From Lobosporangium transversale (Eukaryota; Mortierellomycota; Mortierellomycetes; Mortierellales; Mortierellaceae): a DNA stretch of 64,000 nucleotides. The stretch covers positions 434,001 through 498,000 of the forward strand of contig NW_019028981.1 of the NCBI RefSeq assembly GCF_002105155.1, written 5' to 3'. How positions within the stretch are numbered: the stretch's first letter is position 1; every line of letters begins with the position of its first letter. Below the pieces are notes generated by a model that worked only from the letters and a program-made list of their open reading frames with translations, was not told where the DNA came from and searched no databases. The translations under genes and the position numbers were made by a program. Below, one piece after another: positions 1-13,990 of the stretch.

Positions 1-508
1 GGATTTATTCGTTTTTTGTTGTGTGATTAATAAAAAAAGAAAAAAGAAAGGAAAGCCAAAGTTACCCCGATCTGCCCGCTTCAGCTTTGTTTCTTCTGCT
101 AACCAGTGTAAGCATGAAAGAACTTCCTTTCTTTATGCGAACTCATGAATGAGAGGCCTTATGAATAAATTGATGTAATATATACGTGCGCATGTAAAGG
201 ATAATAAAGATGACAGACGGTGGAAGCATTGACCATGTTGCATAGGAGTGGGAAATTGTCCAGATGTAGTCTTAGGGATGCTCCCTTCTTTCTATCACAA
301 TGGGGTCTGTGAGTGTTAGTGTAATAATACCGCGTCGAGGTCTACGTTTACCGTTGTGCAGTTAAGGGTAAGAGAGAAAAAATGCAATCATGTCACTTGG
401 ATCGTACAGATCATGTAAAGAACACAACAAAGGTGCTTTTTTTTTTGTACCCCCTTGGAAGTTTCTATTCCATGAGAGGGGTTGTGGAGAGAAATCAAAA
501 AATCCAGT

Positions 509-544
<36 letters not shown>

Positions 545-1082
545 CGAGGGATATGATGCATGCATGCAAGTTTTGAATGTGTGGGGTTGTAGTCTTTTAT
601 TTACTTTTTTTTTTTGGTCTGATGACCACTTCCTTTTTTACTTATTATTCTAATCAAAGAGTCCAAAAGAGTGCTGTTTCACCAAACGCGACCAGGACGC
701 GTTGTTTTTTTTATCCTTGTCTTGTACTTCCGGATCATTCTTTCTCTCTCCATCTAGGCTAAGTACTCACTCACACTCACCTTCATTTCCATTGACTCCA
801 CATAAAGCATTGAGCGGCGAGCATGGACGAGTTTTTGTTTTGCCACATTGCCACATTGTCATCACTGTCCTTGGCCTTATTTTGGGTACATGTACATGTT
901 GAGGAAATGAACTTTAAAGATCTGTAAATAAATAAATAAAAAGCACATCAGTTCTCGCCATCATCATTCTTTTTTTCTTCTTGCTCTCACGGTTGCTATT
1001 CTCTCATTTTCTCCCGCTTTTTGTGCTTTACCTTTTTGTTTGTTCAAGATCTGCCTGCATATCCCTTCGCGTGACAGCATTA

Positions 1083-1119
<37 letters not shown>

Positions 1120-1385
1120 CCCCCATCGCATCGAGCCACAATTGTGTCCCTGTCTGTCCCTGTTTCGCTTCCCCTTTCCCCATTTTTTTTTTTTTTTTTG
1201 TGTGAGAGAGGAAAGAGATTTTTGTTTATCTAACTTGCTTCCTCCACAACTTCGACATTGGTCATTCTTCACCATCTCCCAAACTAAGGCAAACACATCC
1301 GAAATTTACTTCATTTCACATCTCTTACTCTCATTACTTCTTTCACTCTCACTCTCACTTCTCATCCTTCATATAAAAAGACACA
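1..1385. other. Intergenic region upstream of importin gene
   Basis: I see no credible gene here. The stretch is AT-rich and holds three long poly(T) runs (about 511-542, 1085-1119 and 1183-1199) and pyrimidine-rich sequence with CTCTCACT-like repeats just before the importin start codon, which probably contains that gene's promoter and 5' UTR. The ORFs crossing it are short and consist mostly of homopolymer-encoded Lys or Phe. Confidence 0.6.
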
Positions 1386-2147
1386 ATGACTCGAATGTCA
1401 TGCCCAGTTCAAGAGAGTGTACTCCAACAACTATTCAAGGTTCTCACCAACCTGGTATCAAGTGATAACACAATCCGAGCCTCGGCCGAGACCTATCTTA
1501 ATGCTGATTGGATACTCAAAAAGCCAGATGCTCTTCTCTCTGGACTTGCACACTTTGCAAAACATAGTGAAGTGGCCGATGTAAGTCATAAGACAAAAAA
1601 GGGGGATCTTGTTAGGAAAAATAAAGATAATGCAGGTTCTTGATCTGGCTGATCAATAGAGAGATAGAAAGAGGGGAAGAGTGAGAAAGGGTTGGATCGC
1701 GTGAGAAAGATGCATCAGACATAAAGGGCGTGTTGTTCATTTTTTATATATATGTATATTTATTCATATTTCTTATTGTATTCTACTATCCTTCACGTCG
1801 GGACAGTTACGTTCTTTCGCTGCAGTCTTAACACGTCGAGTTGCTTTCAAAGCTCCCGCGAACCAAGATGCCAGATCATCAGGGACCAAGTCTCCATCAT
1901 CGCCTATTCCATCTTCAGCTAGTTCGGAAACAACGTTATGGGGCAATGTACAAGAAGATACTCGGACGTATGTCAAGGCTCAATTCTTGGAGTCACTTGT
2001 ATTTGAGATTCAGAAATCTGTTCGTATTAAGATCTGCGACACCATCGCAGAGATTGCGCGTGCCAGCATCCAGAGAGAGGATGAGAATAATGAAAGAAAT
2101 GAGAGTAAGTATCTTTCTAAAAGAAACAAGAAAACTTCCCATCTATT

Positions 2148-2179
<32 letters not shown>

Positions 2180-5100
2180 CACAGGATCTTTAACCTGCAT
2201 GTTTGTGTTTGTGTTTGCGTTTTTTTTTTGTGACACCATCACTATTAGATTCCTTTTGGCCAGAACTTCTCCCAGCACTGTTTGAATGTGCCAAATCTTC
2301 AACTCCAGAAGTACGCGAATCTACTTACAGGATCTTTGCGTCAGTGCCACATCTCATCGCTTCACAAGATGTGGAGGTCCTTAAAAATGTGTTTGCTGCA
2401 AGCCTCAAAGATGAGAACCTTCAGGTATTATATGAAATCATTTTATCTCTTCCCGCAGTCTAGTGAACGTGATTAATCTTTATTATTATTATTATTATTA
2501 TTTGTTTCTTTTCACCAACAGTCTAATGCCATGTAATTCATATGAATGAAACAAAACATAGGTTCGTCTAGCTGCAACAAAATCCGCAGCATCTTTCATG
2601 CTCGACACTGACCACAACACCCGTAATGCACTTATGCCTTTGATGCCATTTGTGCTCGATACCCTTAACAGCCTCATGACCGTCAAGGATGAGGCTGGAC
2701 TTGTGGAAGGTCTCGGCGTCGTGATTGAGCTTGCAGAGAACTCTCCACGACTTTTTCGTCATGTCCTCATGACTATGGTCCCCTTCATGCTATTGATCAT
2801 CAAGAACAAGTCCTTTGGAGACCAACCACGCCAATCTGCATTAGAGCTTCTACTTACGATTGCAGAATGTGCTCCTAATTTGATCCGCAAATCTGCTCCA
2901 GATTTCACGGTGACTCTTGTGCCAGTGATCTTGGAGATGATGAAGGAATTGGATGATGACGATCAAGAATGGTACGCAACCGATGATCAAAATGAAGATG
3001 ATGAAGAAGAAAATTATGTCCTTGGAGAACATGCCATGGATCGGCTAGCTCGCGCTCTAGGCAGCAAAGCAATGCTGCCGGTCTGCTTCCAATACATCCC
3101 ACAGTTGCTGGGCAACCAACAGGACTGGACAGCACGGCATGCAGGTCTTATGGCTGTTTCTTCAATCGCCGAAGGTTGTGCCCGAATCATGGAAAGAGAG
3201 CTGGCCAAGGTCCTCCATATGGTTGTGCCGTTCCTCAAGGACTCCCATCCAAGAGTTCGTTACGCTGCCTGTCACGCGATCGGACAGATGGCAACAGACT
3301 TCAAAGGCACGATGCAAAAGAACCACCATGCGTTAGTTCTCACCAATCTGATCCCAGTTATGGACGATGCCCCCCATCCAAGAGTCCGTGCTCATGCTGC
3401 GGCGGCTCTCGTAAACTTTTGTGAGGCAGCAGAGAAGCGTATTTTGGAACCATACTTGGATGCTATTTTTGAGAGACTGTTGTCGCTACTCAAAACGGGG
3501 ACGACGTATGTGCAGGAACAAGCCATCACAACCATTGCCACTGTGGCTGACAGTGCTGAAGACCGTTTTGTAAAGTACTACAATGGGATTATGCCCTTGT
3601 TAATTGATGTTCTTCGCCAAGCGACAACCCCCGAATACAGGCTATTGAGGGGTAAAGCGATGGAGTGCGCCAGCTTGATTGCGTTGGCCGTGGGTAAAGA
3701 TGTTTTTGGGCCTCATTCACAAGAGTTTGTCAAGTTGTTGGTTCAGGCTCAGACATCCTTGACCGAGCTGGATGATCCTCAAGCTTCCTATCTTTTGGCA
3801 GCGTGGGCTCGCATCTGCAAAGTGCTCGGACAGGACTTTGTCCCTTATCTCGACACTGTCATGCCACCACTCCTCACCAGCGCTGCACTCAAGCCAGACT
3901 TTGCAATTCTGGATCCTGAGGACGATGTTGCGTCCAAGTATCCTGCAGAGGACGGATGGGAGTTTGTTACTGTAGACGGCCGACAACTTGGTATCAAGAC
4001 GACAATGATGGAAGAGAAATGTACTGCTCTTGAGATGCTGAACTGTTATGCGCGTGAGCTTGGATCCGGATTCCGGCCTTATATTGAAAGGGTTCGTGAC
4101 ATCGCATTGCCTCTCCTTCGATTCTACTTTCATGAGGGAGTTCGACGTGCATCCGCGGCTATTCTGCCACAACTGATCTCTTGCGCTAAACAGTCGGAGC
4201 TTGGGGAAGACTACCTACATAATATGTGGAGCGGTATTTGTCTCAGAATGATTGATACCATGTCTACAGAGACAGACGCTACATATTTACATCACTTGTA
4301 CAATGCGTTCCACGAAGCGTTGGACTTCATGGGGCCCAGCCCTAGTCTCTCGCTCGAAATGATGGAGGCTTTCACAAAGGCAACCAAACGTCAGTTGAAG
4401 GAACTATACGCACGTTTGAAGGATCGTGAAGAGGCAAGGGCAGCTGCGGGATTGGAAGTGGAGGAACGAGTAGCGATTGAAGAAGAAGAGTTCAATGAGG
4501 AGTCTGTTTTGAATGAAATTTCGGGAGCGTTACAAAGCGTGCTCAAGTATCATGGCGTAGCATACATGGCCTCATTCCGAATGCTCACGTCGGTGATGAA
4601 CAGGTATCTAGGCTCATCCAACTTGATTGCACGTCAATGGTCCCTCCGTGTGTTGAATGATTTTGTAGAGTTCACAGGTCAACATTCATGGCCGGTCATG
4701 GTCTCGTTCCTTCCACAGATGCTCGAATCAGTTGTGTTTGCAGACTCAGCAGAGATTCGTCAGGTAGCCTGCTATGGTATTGGTCTTTGTGGACAGTATG
4801 GAGGCTCACAATATGCAGAAGTCTGTGCCGCGGCTCTGTCGTTGCTTTTCCAAGTGATCTATGAGCCTGGCTCCCGAGACCCCGAGAATATCTTGGCGAC
4901 TGAAAAAGCTATCGCTGCAGTGGCAAAGATTTGCAAATTCAATCATTCACAGTTTGATGTTAATGCGGTCTTACCTTCATGGATTCAAACCTTACCGATC
5001 CTGCATGATGAACGCGACGCGTCAATGACGTATTGTTATATGTTGGACCTAATTGAGGCGTAAGTGTTTCTCCCTCTTTGCTTAACTATCTGCCTATGAA

Positions 5101-5405
5101 ATATAAAAGATACTTGATGATCGTCTATCCTCATTTTCTCTTGTTAATTATTAATAACAATAATATTGTTATTTTTTAGACAAAATATGGCACTTCTCGG
5201 TCTTAATAATGTAAATCTGCCCCATATCACAGCCGTAATGATTGAAGCGTTGGCAGCTGGGATTGTTCCTGAACCAATGATAGCAAGGATGATGCAGACA
5301 TTTAAAGCAGCCCTCAGCATGTTAGATTCTAATACAACCACAGTCATCTGGAGTAAGATTGCACCCGAGAAGAAGAAAACATTACAGGAACTAAAGTACA
5401 TTTAA
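1386..5405 (+). CDS. Importin beta-3 family karyopherin (IPO5/Kap121/Sal3-like)
   Basis: Nuclear import receptor built from HEAT repeats; the family carries ribosomal proteins, histones and other cargo through the nuclear pore in a Ran-dependent way. I model five exons: 1386-1580, 1807-2104, 2249-2424, 2562-5059 and 5180-5405, giving 1130 aa, close to the usual ~1100 aa. Phases close at each junction. Visible family features are an N-terminal LRSFAAVLTRRVAFK segment, an acidic loop (DDDDQEWYATDDQNEDDEEE) in the middle of the protein, and repeated helical blocks such as HPRVRYAACHAIGQMATDF and HPRVRAHAAAALVNFCE. The C-terminus ends in KKKTLQELKYI. Two of the small introns carry long poly(T) tracts. 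Assignment to the importin-5 branch rests on the acidic insert and overall order of the repeats, from memory of the family. Confidence 0.93.
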
Positions 5406-5435
5406 AGACTCTTTGTGGGGTTCCGTTATATGAAA

Positions 5436-5484
<49 letters not shown>

Positions 5485-6323
5485 GTGTACATATTTTTAT
5501 TCCTTCATATTGTTAGTCGGGCAAATCTGCCAGATAAAAGTTTTGAGCACTTTTTGCTTATTATTTTTTTTTTTCCTCGTCAGCTCATTAAGTAATACCT
5601 TCCTTTTCTGAGCACACATTTACGTCTGGCTCCGGACACATCTAGAAAGGTACCTTGAATGACAATTGCTTAAGTATCAAGTAAGGATTTTACTGGAATG
5701 TCGCTCGACTTAAAAGTTCCACATATAGGCATGTCTAACCACAGATTGACTCTTCGCATTGAGACGTTGCACAATATGCACGTGACTGGTATTTGTGTTA
5801 CAAATTGCTGCGCCTAAACTTAATATTTTTGCTCCTTCGAAAGGACATCAAAGCTAGTATGAAAGCCATCCAGTCATTGAAGGTCATTCCTTCATTAATG
5901 CTTGGGATCTAAGAGAAGCATACAAAAGAAACATCTATCGCAACGCTGTAGGAGCAGACAGCATCGCTCGACGTGTAGACCGCGAGCTGACTGAGCTTAC
6001 TCTGCCTCACATTATGGCCAAAAAAAAAAAAAAAAAAAAGATCCAGCCAGAGCTGCAACGTGCAAATATTCCTGAAGATGTTCTAAGACATGATAGGTGA
6101 AAACGTTACGTATACCTACTACAAGCGTATTCTATTAAAGATGTGATTCCTTTGCCCGCCAGACCATGTGGTTTAGGAGATATTATTAAATATTACGTTT
6201 TAAGGCACTTGTAATAAACGATGCGAGAATAAGTGTGGTTAAGGAATGATATGAGAGATGATGAAGGAATAAGAGAAAAAGTAAAAAAACCTAATGAAAT
6301 AAATTATAAAATAACTTTTTTTT
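5406..6323. other. Intergenic, with a coding-like remnant at about 5855-6100
   Basis: Between the importin stop and the convergent membrane-protein gene. The + strand at about 5855-6100 reads as coding-like sequence in two frames (for example AWDLREAYKRNIYRNAVGAD and then SIARRVDRELTELTLPHIM), interrupted by a run of about 20 A at 6019-6039 and by a frame change. It has no start, no intact ORF and no family I recognise, so I regard it as a decayed fragment of a gene or mobile element. Confidence 0.35.
5438..5480. repeat. (AAT)n microsatellite
   Basis: About fourteen AAT units in the 3' flank of the importin gene, directly followed by A-rich sequence. Confidence 0.9.
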
Positions 6324-7983
6324 TTAATGGTTCTGTTGGTTCTCGCGCTTCTTATACGGGTTTCTCTCCTCTGCTGGCGTAAATGAACTGGTCAGCAAAG
6401 ATGCGGGGCGATGGGTAGACGATGCTGAATCCTGAGTAAGGCTGTTATTGGAATTTGCATTCGCGATGGGTGTAGGGGGGTGCGGGCCCTTATCAGGGGC
6501 GTGAGCATAGTTGCTCTTTGTCATCGTAGGGCCACCGGCGCCACGGCCTCCTCGTGCTGTCATAACCGGGCTACTTGTTGCGATCGAAGCCAGGTCGTTG
6601 TATCTAGTAGCGGCGGCAGGTTCCTTGAGCTTACGTGCTGTGCTTTTTTTTTCTGCACGCTTATTGCTAAATCGGATTACATAGAACCCTACAAAGCCAG
6701 CAAGGACCAAGGCACCGACAGCAGAGCCAACGCCGATCAAGATCATCTTTGTCTTTTCGGTTACTACAATTTCACCGGGTGGAGGGTCATCTGCGGCTAT
6801 TTGTGCTTCTGAATCTGCGGGCGGGCCACTGATAGATGAGCCTGGGCGAGGAGCTTGATTGCTTGGGATGAACAGCATGAGTTTGCAGCGAGCTGAACCA
6901 TAAGCAACCGCGCCTGTTGAGTCATAGTAAGGCCAGTCGAATGCGACTTGATATTGCTTTATATAAAAAATAAAATAAAACATGTTATTAGTCGAGAGTA
7001 AATCCATTATTGATTCGGGTAATAATGAATTCTATCTAGAATAAAACGATCATCAGAATATCCGTCTTTTCTAGGGCATATTCCCACCCTTTGTCAAAGA
7101 TCTTTTTTTTTTTTTTTTTTTTTTTTTTCACAGAGTGGATGAAGGAAACGACATACGCCTTAAAAAAAAGAGCAGGTCTACTGTTTCTATTTGTTCTTTG
7201 GAAGGAACTTCTCGATTTTTTTTTTAGCGGATGGCGTTTTATTACTGTTGGGTTGGGATCCCACCAGATTGATGGAAATCCATACGCACGTGTATGCAAT
7301 GTCCGATTTTTTAGGCAAAACAATCTCGAGAACCTCGTTGAGAAAGGCGAGCAGGTTATTTTAGTTAAGCATCTCTCATCCCGTAGGCAAGGCACGCTTC
7401 ACCATTCCAGATCATGCACAGATGCTCTTGATCAAGTTTGGTAGACCTTTTTTTAAAAAAGGGGCTCCTAGCAGTCTATTTTCTCCTACACTCTTGTACA
7501 CGTGCATAAATACTTTAGATACCGCTGATGTCACCTCGTTCTTCGCCCAATTGCAGTAAGCTTGCAATAAATAGAAAGGAAGGTAGAAGGGATTGGAAGG
7601 GAGAGTAAAGTAAAAAATAAAAAAAGAAAAGAAAAGAAAAGAAAAAGGCTTACATTATGAGGACATACTGCACTATGACCAGGCATCGTGGAGTCGACGG
7701 TCCAGTACACAGGTGGGGTCGAGTTCGTGTTGAATGTGGTGATGGTCTGAACCACCTTATGGTTCTGAACACAATACAGATTCATTTTAAAAGACTCGAG
7801 GACCGGAATCTTTGTATTGCTCCAGTAGAATTTGAGTGTAGCGTTGACGCGAAATGTATCAGGGCCAAATTTTCGACAAATCAGATCTGCCTTTGCTGAT
7901 AATGGAGCCATTGACATCAACCCGACTGCTCCTGCAAGAGCTAGTGATGCTACTGACTTGAACATGTGGAATTGTGCTCTCAT
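6324..7983 (-). CDS. Secreted/type I single-pass membrane protein, function unknown
   Basis: Two exons (7654-7983 and 6324-6956) join in phase to give 320 aa. The N-terminus is a clear signal peptide (basic start, then SVASLALAGAVGLMSMAPLS, followed by AKADL). Residues ~33-180 form a luminal or extracellular domain with scattered cysteines (CRKFG, YCVQNH, AVCPHN, RCKLML), probably disulphide-bonded. One membrane helix lies at about 181-205 (MILIGVGSAVGALVLAGFVG). The tail of ~115 residues is basic next to the membrane, then Ser/Pro/Asn-rich and presumably cytoplasmic. This layout resembles fungal cell-surface proteins, but I recognise no named family. The 697-nt intron is unusually long for this window and contains a poly(T) run and coding-like debris. 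Confidence 0.7.
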
Positions 7984-8309
7984 TTTGTTGGTGCTGTTGT
8001 TTCGTTAAGGATGTGTTAAGGGTTCAAGGATGATGACAAGTATCTATTGGAATGTGTATGGAGAAGAGGATGAAACCGAAGGCTCAGGGAACTGTAGAAT
8101 ATGTGTAGCAAATAAGAAACATAAAAAGCGGTCCAGGAATATGATTAGTCGCTATTAGTAAAAATGAAAGGGCTGCCTTGGACATCAATTGAAAAAAAAA
8201 AAAAAAAAAAAAAGAAGAGAAAAAGAAAAAGGAAAGGAGGCAAAAAAAGGGAATAGAAAGAAAATGGTAGAATTATGGCATGGATCGGAGGCTGCTGTTA
8301 TCATAGATC

Positions 8310-8311
8310 TG

Positions 8312-8358
<47 letters not shown>

Positions 8359-8384
8359 TTTTTTTTTTTTTTTTTTTTTTTTTG
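8310..8384. repeat. (TTTC)n microsatellite followed by poly(T)
   Basis: About twelve TTTC units run into a pure T tract. A second long T tract lies at about 8502-8535. No gene is associated. Confidence 0.9.
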
Positions 8385-8500
8385 GTTATTTGTGGTCAAT
8401 GGTAGAAAGAAGGAAGAGAAGGATTTGAGTAAGCCTCTTCTCCTTCTTGAAATACGGCGCTGTATAAGTATGCCCTTGATTATCGCAAAGTGTCCTGGTC

Positions 8501-8535
<35 letters not shown>

Positions 8536-11500
8536 CATTAGCTGCTGATATTGATGTGGAAGCTGGAGTTGAAGTTGATAAGGACCATGTTCGTTCGATA
8601 GAAGGTTGACACCTGTGGTACAGTATTTACTCACCCTTAATAAAAATTATTATTCTTAATTCAGTACTTAATGTAAACTGAATAAAAATAAAGCATGTCA
8701 AGCACGGGAAGTGGAAATGATATTCAGGGATGGAAGGAGGTCAGAGTGTAAAGTCGCAAGGAATGTCAATGAATAATGGGCAATGAGATTCGAATGAATG
8801 GAATGGGAAGCTGTCGAAGCAATGGCCTAACTAAAGAGAAAAAAAAAAAGAAGGAAGAAAAGAAAGCGAAAAAAAGAAGGGGCGAAGTAGCCAGATGCCA
8901 GGATCGGACTGCCAGGACCAGACTGCCAATTGCTCTCAGTGCTCGGATGCTATGCGGTACGACGTCTCCAAACGCAGTTGGGGTGTCCTCTTTTTCTTAT
9001 TGTTTGATAATAATAATGACGATCTCCTTTTTTGTTTTGTTAATGCAATGAAGGCAATGAAGAGAAGCTTTTGTTCATTTTCGTGCCCGTGCTCTCAAAA
9101 TTACTTCGCCCCGATGTCAACTAAAAAAGAAGGACAAAAGATTGTTCATGAGTCCATGCAAATCAATTAATAAATGTTATTAATACATCTATGGACTATA
9201 CAACAGATAAGCAGACCTTTTCCTCTTTGATCTTAACTGCTGCTGCTAACTGGTAACCTACTTCTGGTGGGTGCTCAGATGCTCTCACCTCAACCCTCAT
9301 AGCCAATCTTCTCCTTTATCTACCTCCTCGTTCCTCCACTTTCTCCCACCCTTCTACCCTTTTTTTAAGGAAAATATTTATTGTTCCTGTCAGTAAAAAT
9401 AGGACAGTGGAGGAGAAATGTCGGACATGTTGCTCTAGGCACTATTTTACATCATGCTCTAACTCCTATAGTACATAGATATAGTGAGAGCTCTCGGAGG
9501 ACCGCTTTTTCTTAAATCCCCAGTCTCCGTTTCGCTTAATAGCTCGAATATGTATTTTTATATATACAAGAGTAGAAAAGTATCATAGATCATCCAAGTA
9601 AAGACATGTTTCAAAAGAAAAAACTCATTATCGTTGATAGAAAGATAGATGCAAGGTTTTCAACACGCCTTGCGATATAATCCGATTCAGAAGATAACCA
9701 ACATCGGTGAAGAGAAGTCTCCCTATCCCCCCTCTCTCCTTCTTTCCTCTCCTTCCTCATGGCTCCGGAATAATAAAAGCTCGAGGTTAGAGTACACGTT
9801 TCACAAAACATATTATCCCTGTATAAAGAATTCTATCATCTCCTCCAGGTTGCTTCAAGGAATAGCTTTCGTAAGCGTTGCTTGAGTGTGTTTGAATTCC
9901 TGCTTGCATGGATGTGTTCCTTGGTGTCGTTTATCATTAAAAAAGTTCAGGTGCACAGACAACATTTGAATTAGAATTTAATAAGGCTCCCATGATCCAT
10001 TTTTGACCAACGATTTAGGCCATGTGCTTTTTTATGATCTTTTTTGAGTACATGTGAACTCTATAAACTATGACTTTTTATCCTGAACTGAATAGCCTGT
10101 CGACTACTGAGCTCAGTGGTAGAGCTTGCATGAGGTTGGCGGAAAAGAGAAGCTGCTAGCTTGCAAGGCTTGTAAGGTTTGCAAACTTCCAATAGAACGA
10201 GCTTGAAGCAAGATACCCTCTTACGATTTTAAGGAAGGATACATAATTTATTTCCTAGAAAATGTCGCCTAGAAACGACAGCAGAGTGGGTAGAGGTGGG
10301 AGCAGCAACCCCTAGGAGGCCGGATATGTTGTTTGTTTGGTACGCTGCCAGCTCATGCTTTCTAAGCCATAACCTGGGAAAGAGTCATCTACCATAATAG
10401 CAGTAATAGTAATGATAGCAGTATACTGACTGATATGTCGCGCTATATCTTTCGACGTTATCGGGATGATGAAGAGCCTTAAGACATCATGCCAAGGCTT
10501 TGAAAAGCATGCTGGAGTTGGAGGAGGACAGCGACGGATATCTGGCAACGAGAGGAAACCGTCGCTCTTTAGGCGGATATCACCGCCTGCTTAATTATAC
10601 TTTTAAGCCCAGGCTTTAACTCACAATGATCAGCGCTGCTCACGGAGACCCGCTTATTAAAGTTTCGTTTATAAGAGATAGAGACGTGCTTGGTTTAATT
10701 TGTTTGTGGTCCAGTTTAACTTTTTAGCACTATCCTTTGGTATATTAAGTATCTTACTATTATTACTTTTATTTTTCAATATCAGCCATTGCACTGGAGC
10801 ACAGATGCCTGTCGAATAATGAGGTAAATCGACTTGCATTAAATAAAAGAGACAGATAAAAAAACCGGAACATGAATAGTAAACATGATTCCCTATTTCT
10901 GGTTTATTTCCTCTCTCCTTGTCCCGAATCCTTGCTGTAGCAGAATTAATACATGTCAATCCTCGGTGCACTTTTATATTTTCATTATTCAAAGTAATGT
11001 AATAAATGCTTTACATTGTTATATCGTATACTATTGCTACATCACTAACTTGGCAAGTGAAGGCAAGTGCTAAGTTGATGAGCCGTGTCATTTGCTAAAT
11101 GCCAATTATCCTCCTTCCTATCCACTTCCTTGTATCGGTGTAACTATCGAACATTCTCTGTGAAAAGCGAATACGGAAATTAGAAAAGCATGATAGACGA
11201 GTTAATAGGATAACGATGATAGCAAAGGTGAATGAAATCACGTTCACCAAGAACACGAAGGCTGATCAGGACTTTTGTCCATTGCATTGCTAGATGGTTG
11301 GTATGCGTTTATGTATTTGCACTTAGTGTGTTAGTGAAGGCTTCTCGAGCATACTGGATAAGTCGTATGCTGTTCGTTTTAATCTTCATCTAATGGTTTA
11401 AGGGCCTGCTCTTTTTTTTTTTTTTTTTTTTTTTTTTGTTGATTGTAAAAAGTAGGGCCAGGAGCTGGCGCCTATTTCGCCGCTAACTCATAATAGCAGG

Positions 11501-13010
11501 GTTCGGTTGTTTGCCCTGTTAGGCTTGGGTATGGGATGCGCCATGGATAACATGGTGTAAACCCAGTGCTTTTTTTTTTTACTATAACGAGGACTGTATT
11601 CTTGATCATGGTTGCTGATAATAAACCTTCCATTAGTGATAAAACCTTCGCAGTTGTACGGTAATTTTTTGCTACTTTGGTGTGCTCATTCTCGTCTAGT
11701 AAATCGTTGACATGTGGAACAATCGCGCCATTTCATGGCCCCTCATGTTTTTGTCTGGGTTGCCCTTGGGAAATACATTTCGGAGCATTTAGATGAGGCC
11801 CTCTCAGTTTTTTGTGCGAGGTCTAATAGTAGGCCTCTACGCATTACCTTTCAATGCTCTCTATCATCCCTATCTCATCCGGGATTTATCCTTAGCACAC
11901 TGGGTAATCTCTCATCATCATCATCATCATCAAGGTCCTGCTTTTCGCCGTGGCCACCTGGTTTCCCTCACATTCGTCACCGTTATCTGATATTTTCAGC
12001 ACGGTCACCTGAGCCGCTACCATCTCCCGCCACTGCAATATGTGCACCTCCGTAGCGGCGTCGGGTACCATAGCGAGAAATACTCGGTTTGGAAATAGGA
12101 TGGGAAATAGCCACTTCTCCTTGGGCTACATTTCACAAAAAGGACATATGAATACATTCTTTGATAGAGAAGAGAAAACTATTGTAATATGACGATATTC
12201 ATGTCGTATACAGACGATAGACTAGCATTTACAGTTCTACAATGGAGCACACAGGAAGCCGTGGGCACAACGAGGTTATTGGGATGCTTGTGAGCTACCT
12301 TTGCCAAGGGTCCGTCATTTGGATGGTCGTTGCCTTTAGCTAGGACGAGGGTGCCCCTTATTCTAGTGCTGTTAAGTCTATTACCGGTCTAGGGCACGCA
12401 TCGCAGCTGATGACCTGAGGATACCTTTCAGCTTGCTGACTAGCGCTACACTTGGGCTCGACATTCACGGCGCTATCGGGGGCTCGTTGGAACCAACGAT
12501 TGGTGGAATGCTATGGCTCCTTTGCACGATTCTTTTTGCTAGTGCTTCCTCAGCATCTCCGTTGGGCCACCGTTAATCGACGGCTATTGGAGGAAGATGC
12601 CTGACCCAGCATCGTGGTTCCAGATTTCCTCTTCCTACTCGTGGGTATTCAGAAGATATAGGTGCATGAAGAAAAGAAAAAATAAAGCTTGCTTAGAGCT
12701 TAAAAAACTTGGCGACAAAGAAAGGAGGGAGAGATGCGCCAAAGAAAACAGATGAAGTTGTGGATGGTTATATTTGAAGGAAGCCTTTTTTTTTACCTTA
12801 CCAAGGGTACAAAAAAAAAAAAAAAGGAATGGAGAGTAAAAAGCACTGGGAATAATATTCCATCTTCAATAGTATACAACTGACTCTATACAAGCAGTTG
12901 GAGTACGAGCCACACTGTGAGCGATGTAAAGTGATTGAAACTCAAACTTGCATACGCTTATCTCCACTCTGTTCACTAGCATTAAGCTTAACCAACAATT
13001 GATGACTCTG

Positions 13011-13098
13011 CCAGTCAAGCCTATTATTTTTTCTTCCTTTCCTTACCACCAGTGATTGCCGCCGGTGCATTTCTTTTTTCGCCGATGGGCTTGACTGG
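13011..13098. repeat. 11-bp inverted repeat
   Basis: CCAGTCAAGCC at 13011-13021 is the exact reverse complement of GGCTTGACTGG at 13088-13098, separated by about 66 nt. The flanks contain many CACCAGTG/CACCGGTG-like words. It could be a small non-autonomous element or chance. Confidence 0.5.
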
Positions 13099-13990
13099 TG
13101 CAATGCTCCGCTAGTCTACAAGTATCAGTATGATGCACCCTAACACAATTATCTTGTTGCATCCCTGGTACATCATACCAGGAACCACCAAGTGATACAC
13201 CGCACCGAAAAAAATCTCACACCGTGGTGCAAAATTCACCAGTGAAAATCATCTGCACGCGCTCTATCTGGCAAAACCCATACCATCTCTAACAAAATGA
13301 ATTATACAGATTTATTCATAGATCGACTTGTGGTTTTTGCCAGTAACATCAGTGGCGGTGTGGTTTGCAGCAATGAAATGGAAACAAAAAGACAGAGCTA
13401 AACACGTTGGTACGCCAGTGGCGTATATAGATGTAATGATGGCAACAAAAGAGCCGGGGGCTGGTTAGGGTGATTCAGGAAGTTGATCTAAATGAGGAGA
13501 AAATTACTACACAACGTTGTGCTTCAAATGCATTGGTTGTTTTAGTTTTGTGTCATCCATTATGCTGGTTGAAATCTAAATATACTCCCGCACTGGTCAT
13601 GTCAGACATGCACATGTAGATATTCTCTTGACGAAAATGAATAAATACCCACTGTGTCTGGTGTGTGGACCTTAACTCTTTCTAATTTACTTCTCTCTCT
13701 CTCTCTCCCTTCCCTTCTCCCGCCAAATATCCATTCATCTCACTACTTACATTAAAACTCTACATGACTCCCATCAAAAACAAACAAACAAAAAACCCCT
13801 CCCATCCACATTTTTATACCAATCCTTCTCATCGTACTCGAATGTAGTGTCCAGCTAACAATGACCTAAGCCTGGTTTAAGTTCGTATCCAGAAGAAGTG
13901 GTTGGAGCAGCATTCGGCTTAATGATATCATCATCAAGGGTATTATTGTCCTCAAGAAGGCGAAGCCAATGAATGATGTCGCCTCAAGAC

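Noticed and set aside
6480-6812. Plus-strand ORF opposite the membrane-protein gene
   Set aside because: It is the antisense shadow of a minus-strand exon with clear signal peptide, membrane helix and splice logic.
8776-9170. Lys/Glu-rich ORFs
   Set aside because: They are driven by purine-rich low-complexity DNA, with no conserved segment and no splice structure.
10110-10150. tRNA-like A-box (GAGCTCAGTGGTAGAGC)
   Set aside because: No B-box or acceptor/T-stem pairing follows at the right distance, so it is not a tRNA gene.
11714-12055. ORF of 113 codons with His or Ser repeats
   Set aside because: The central residues come from a CAT repeat and neither frame resembles a known family.
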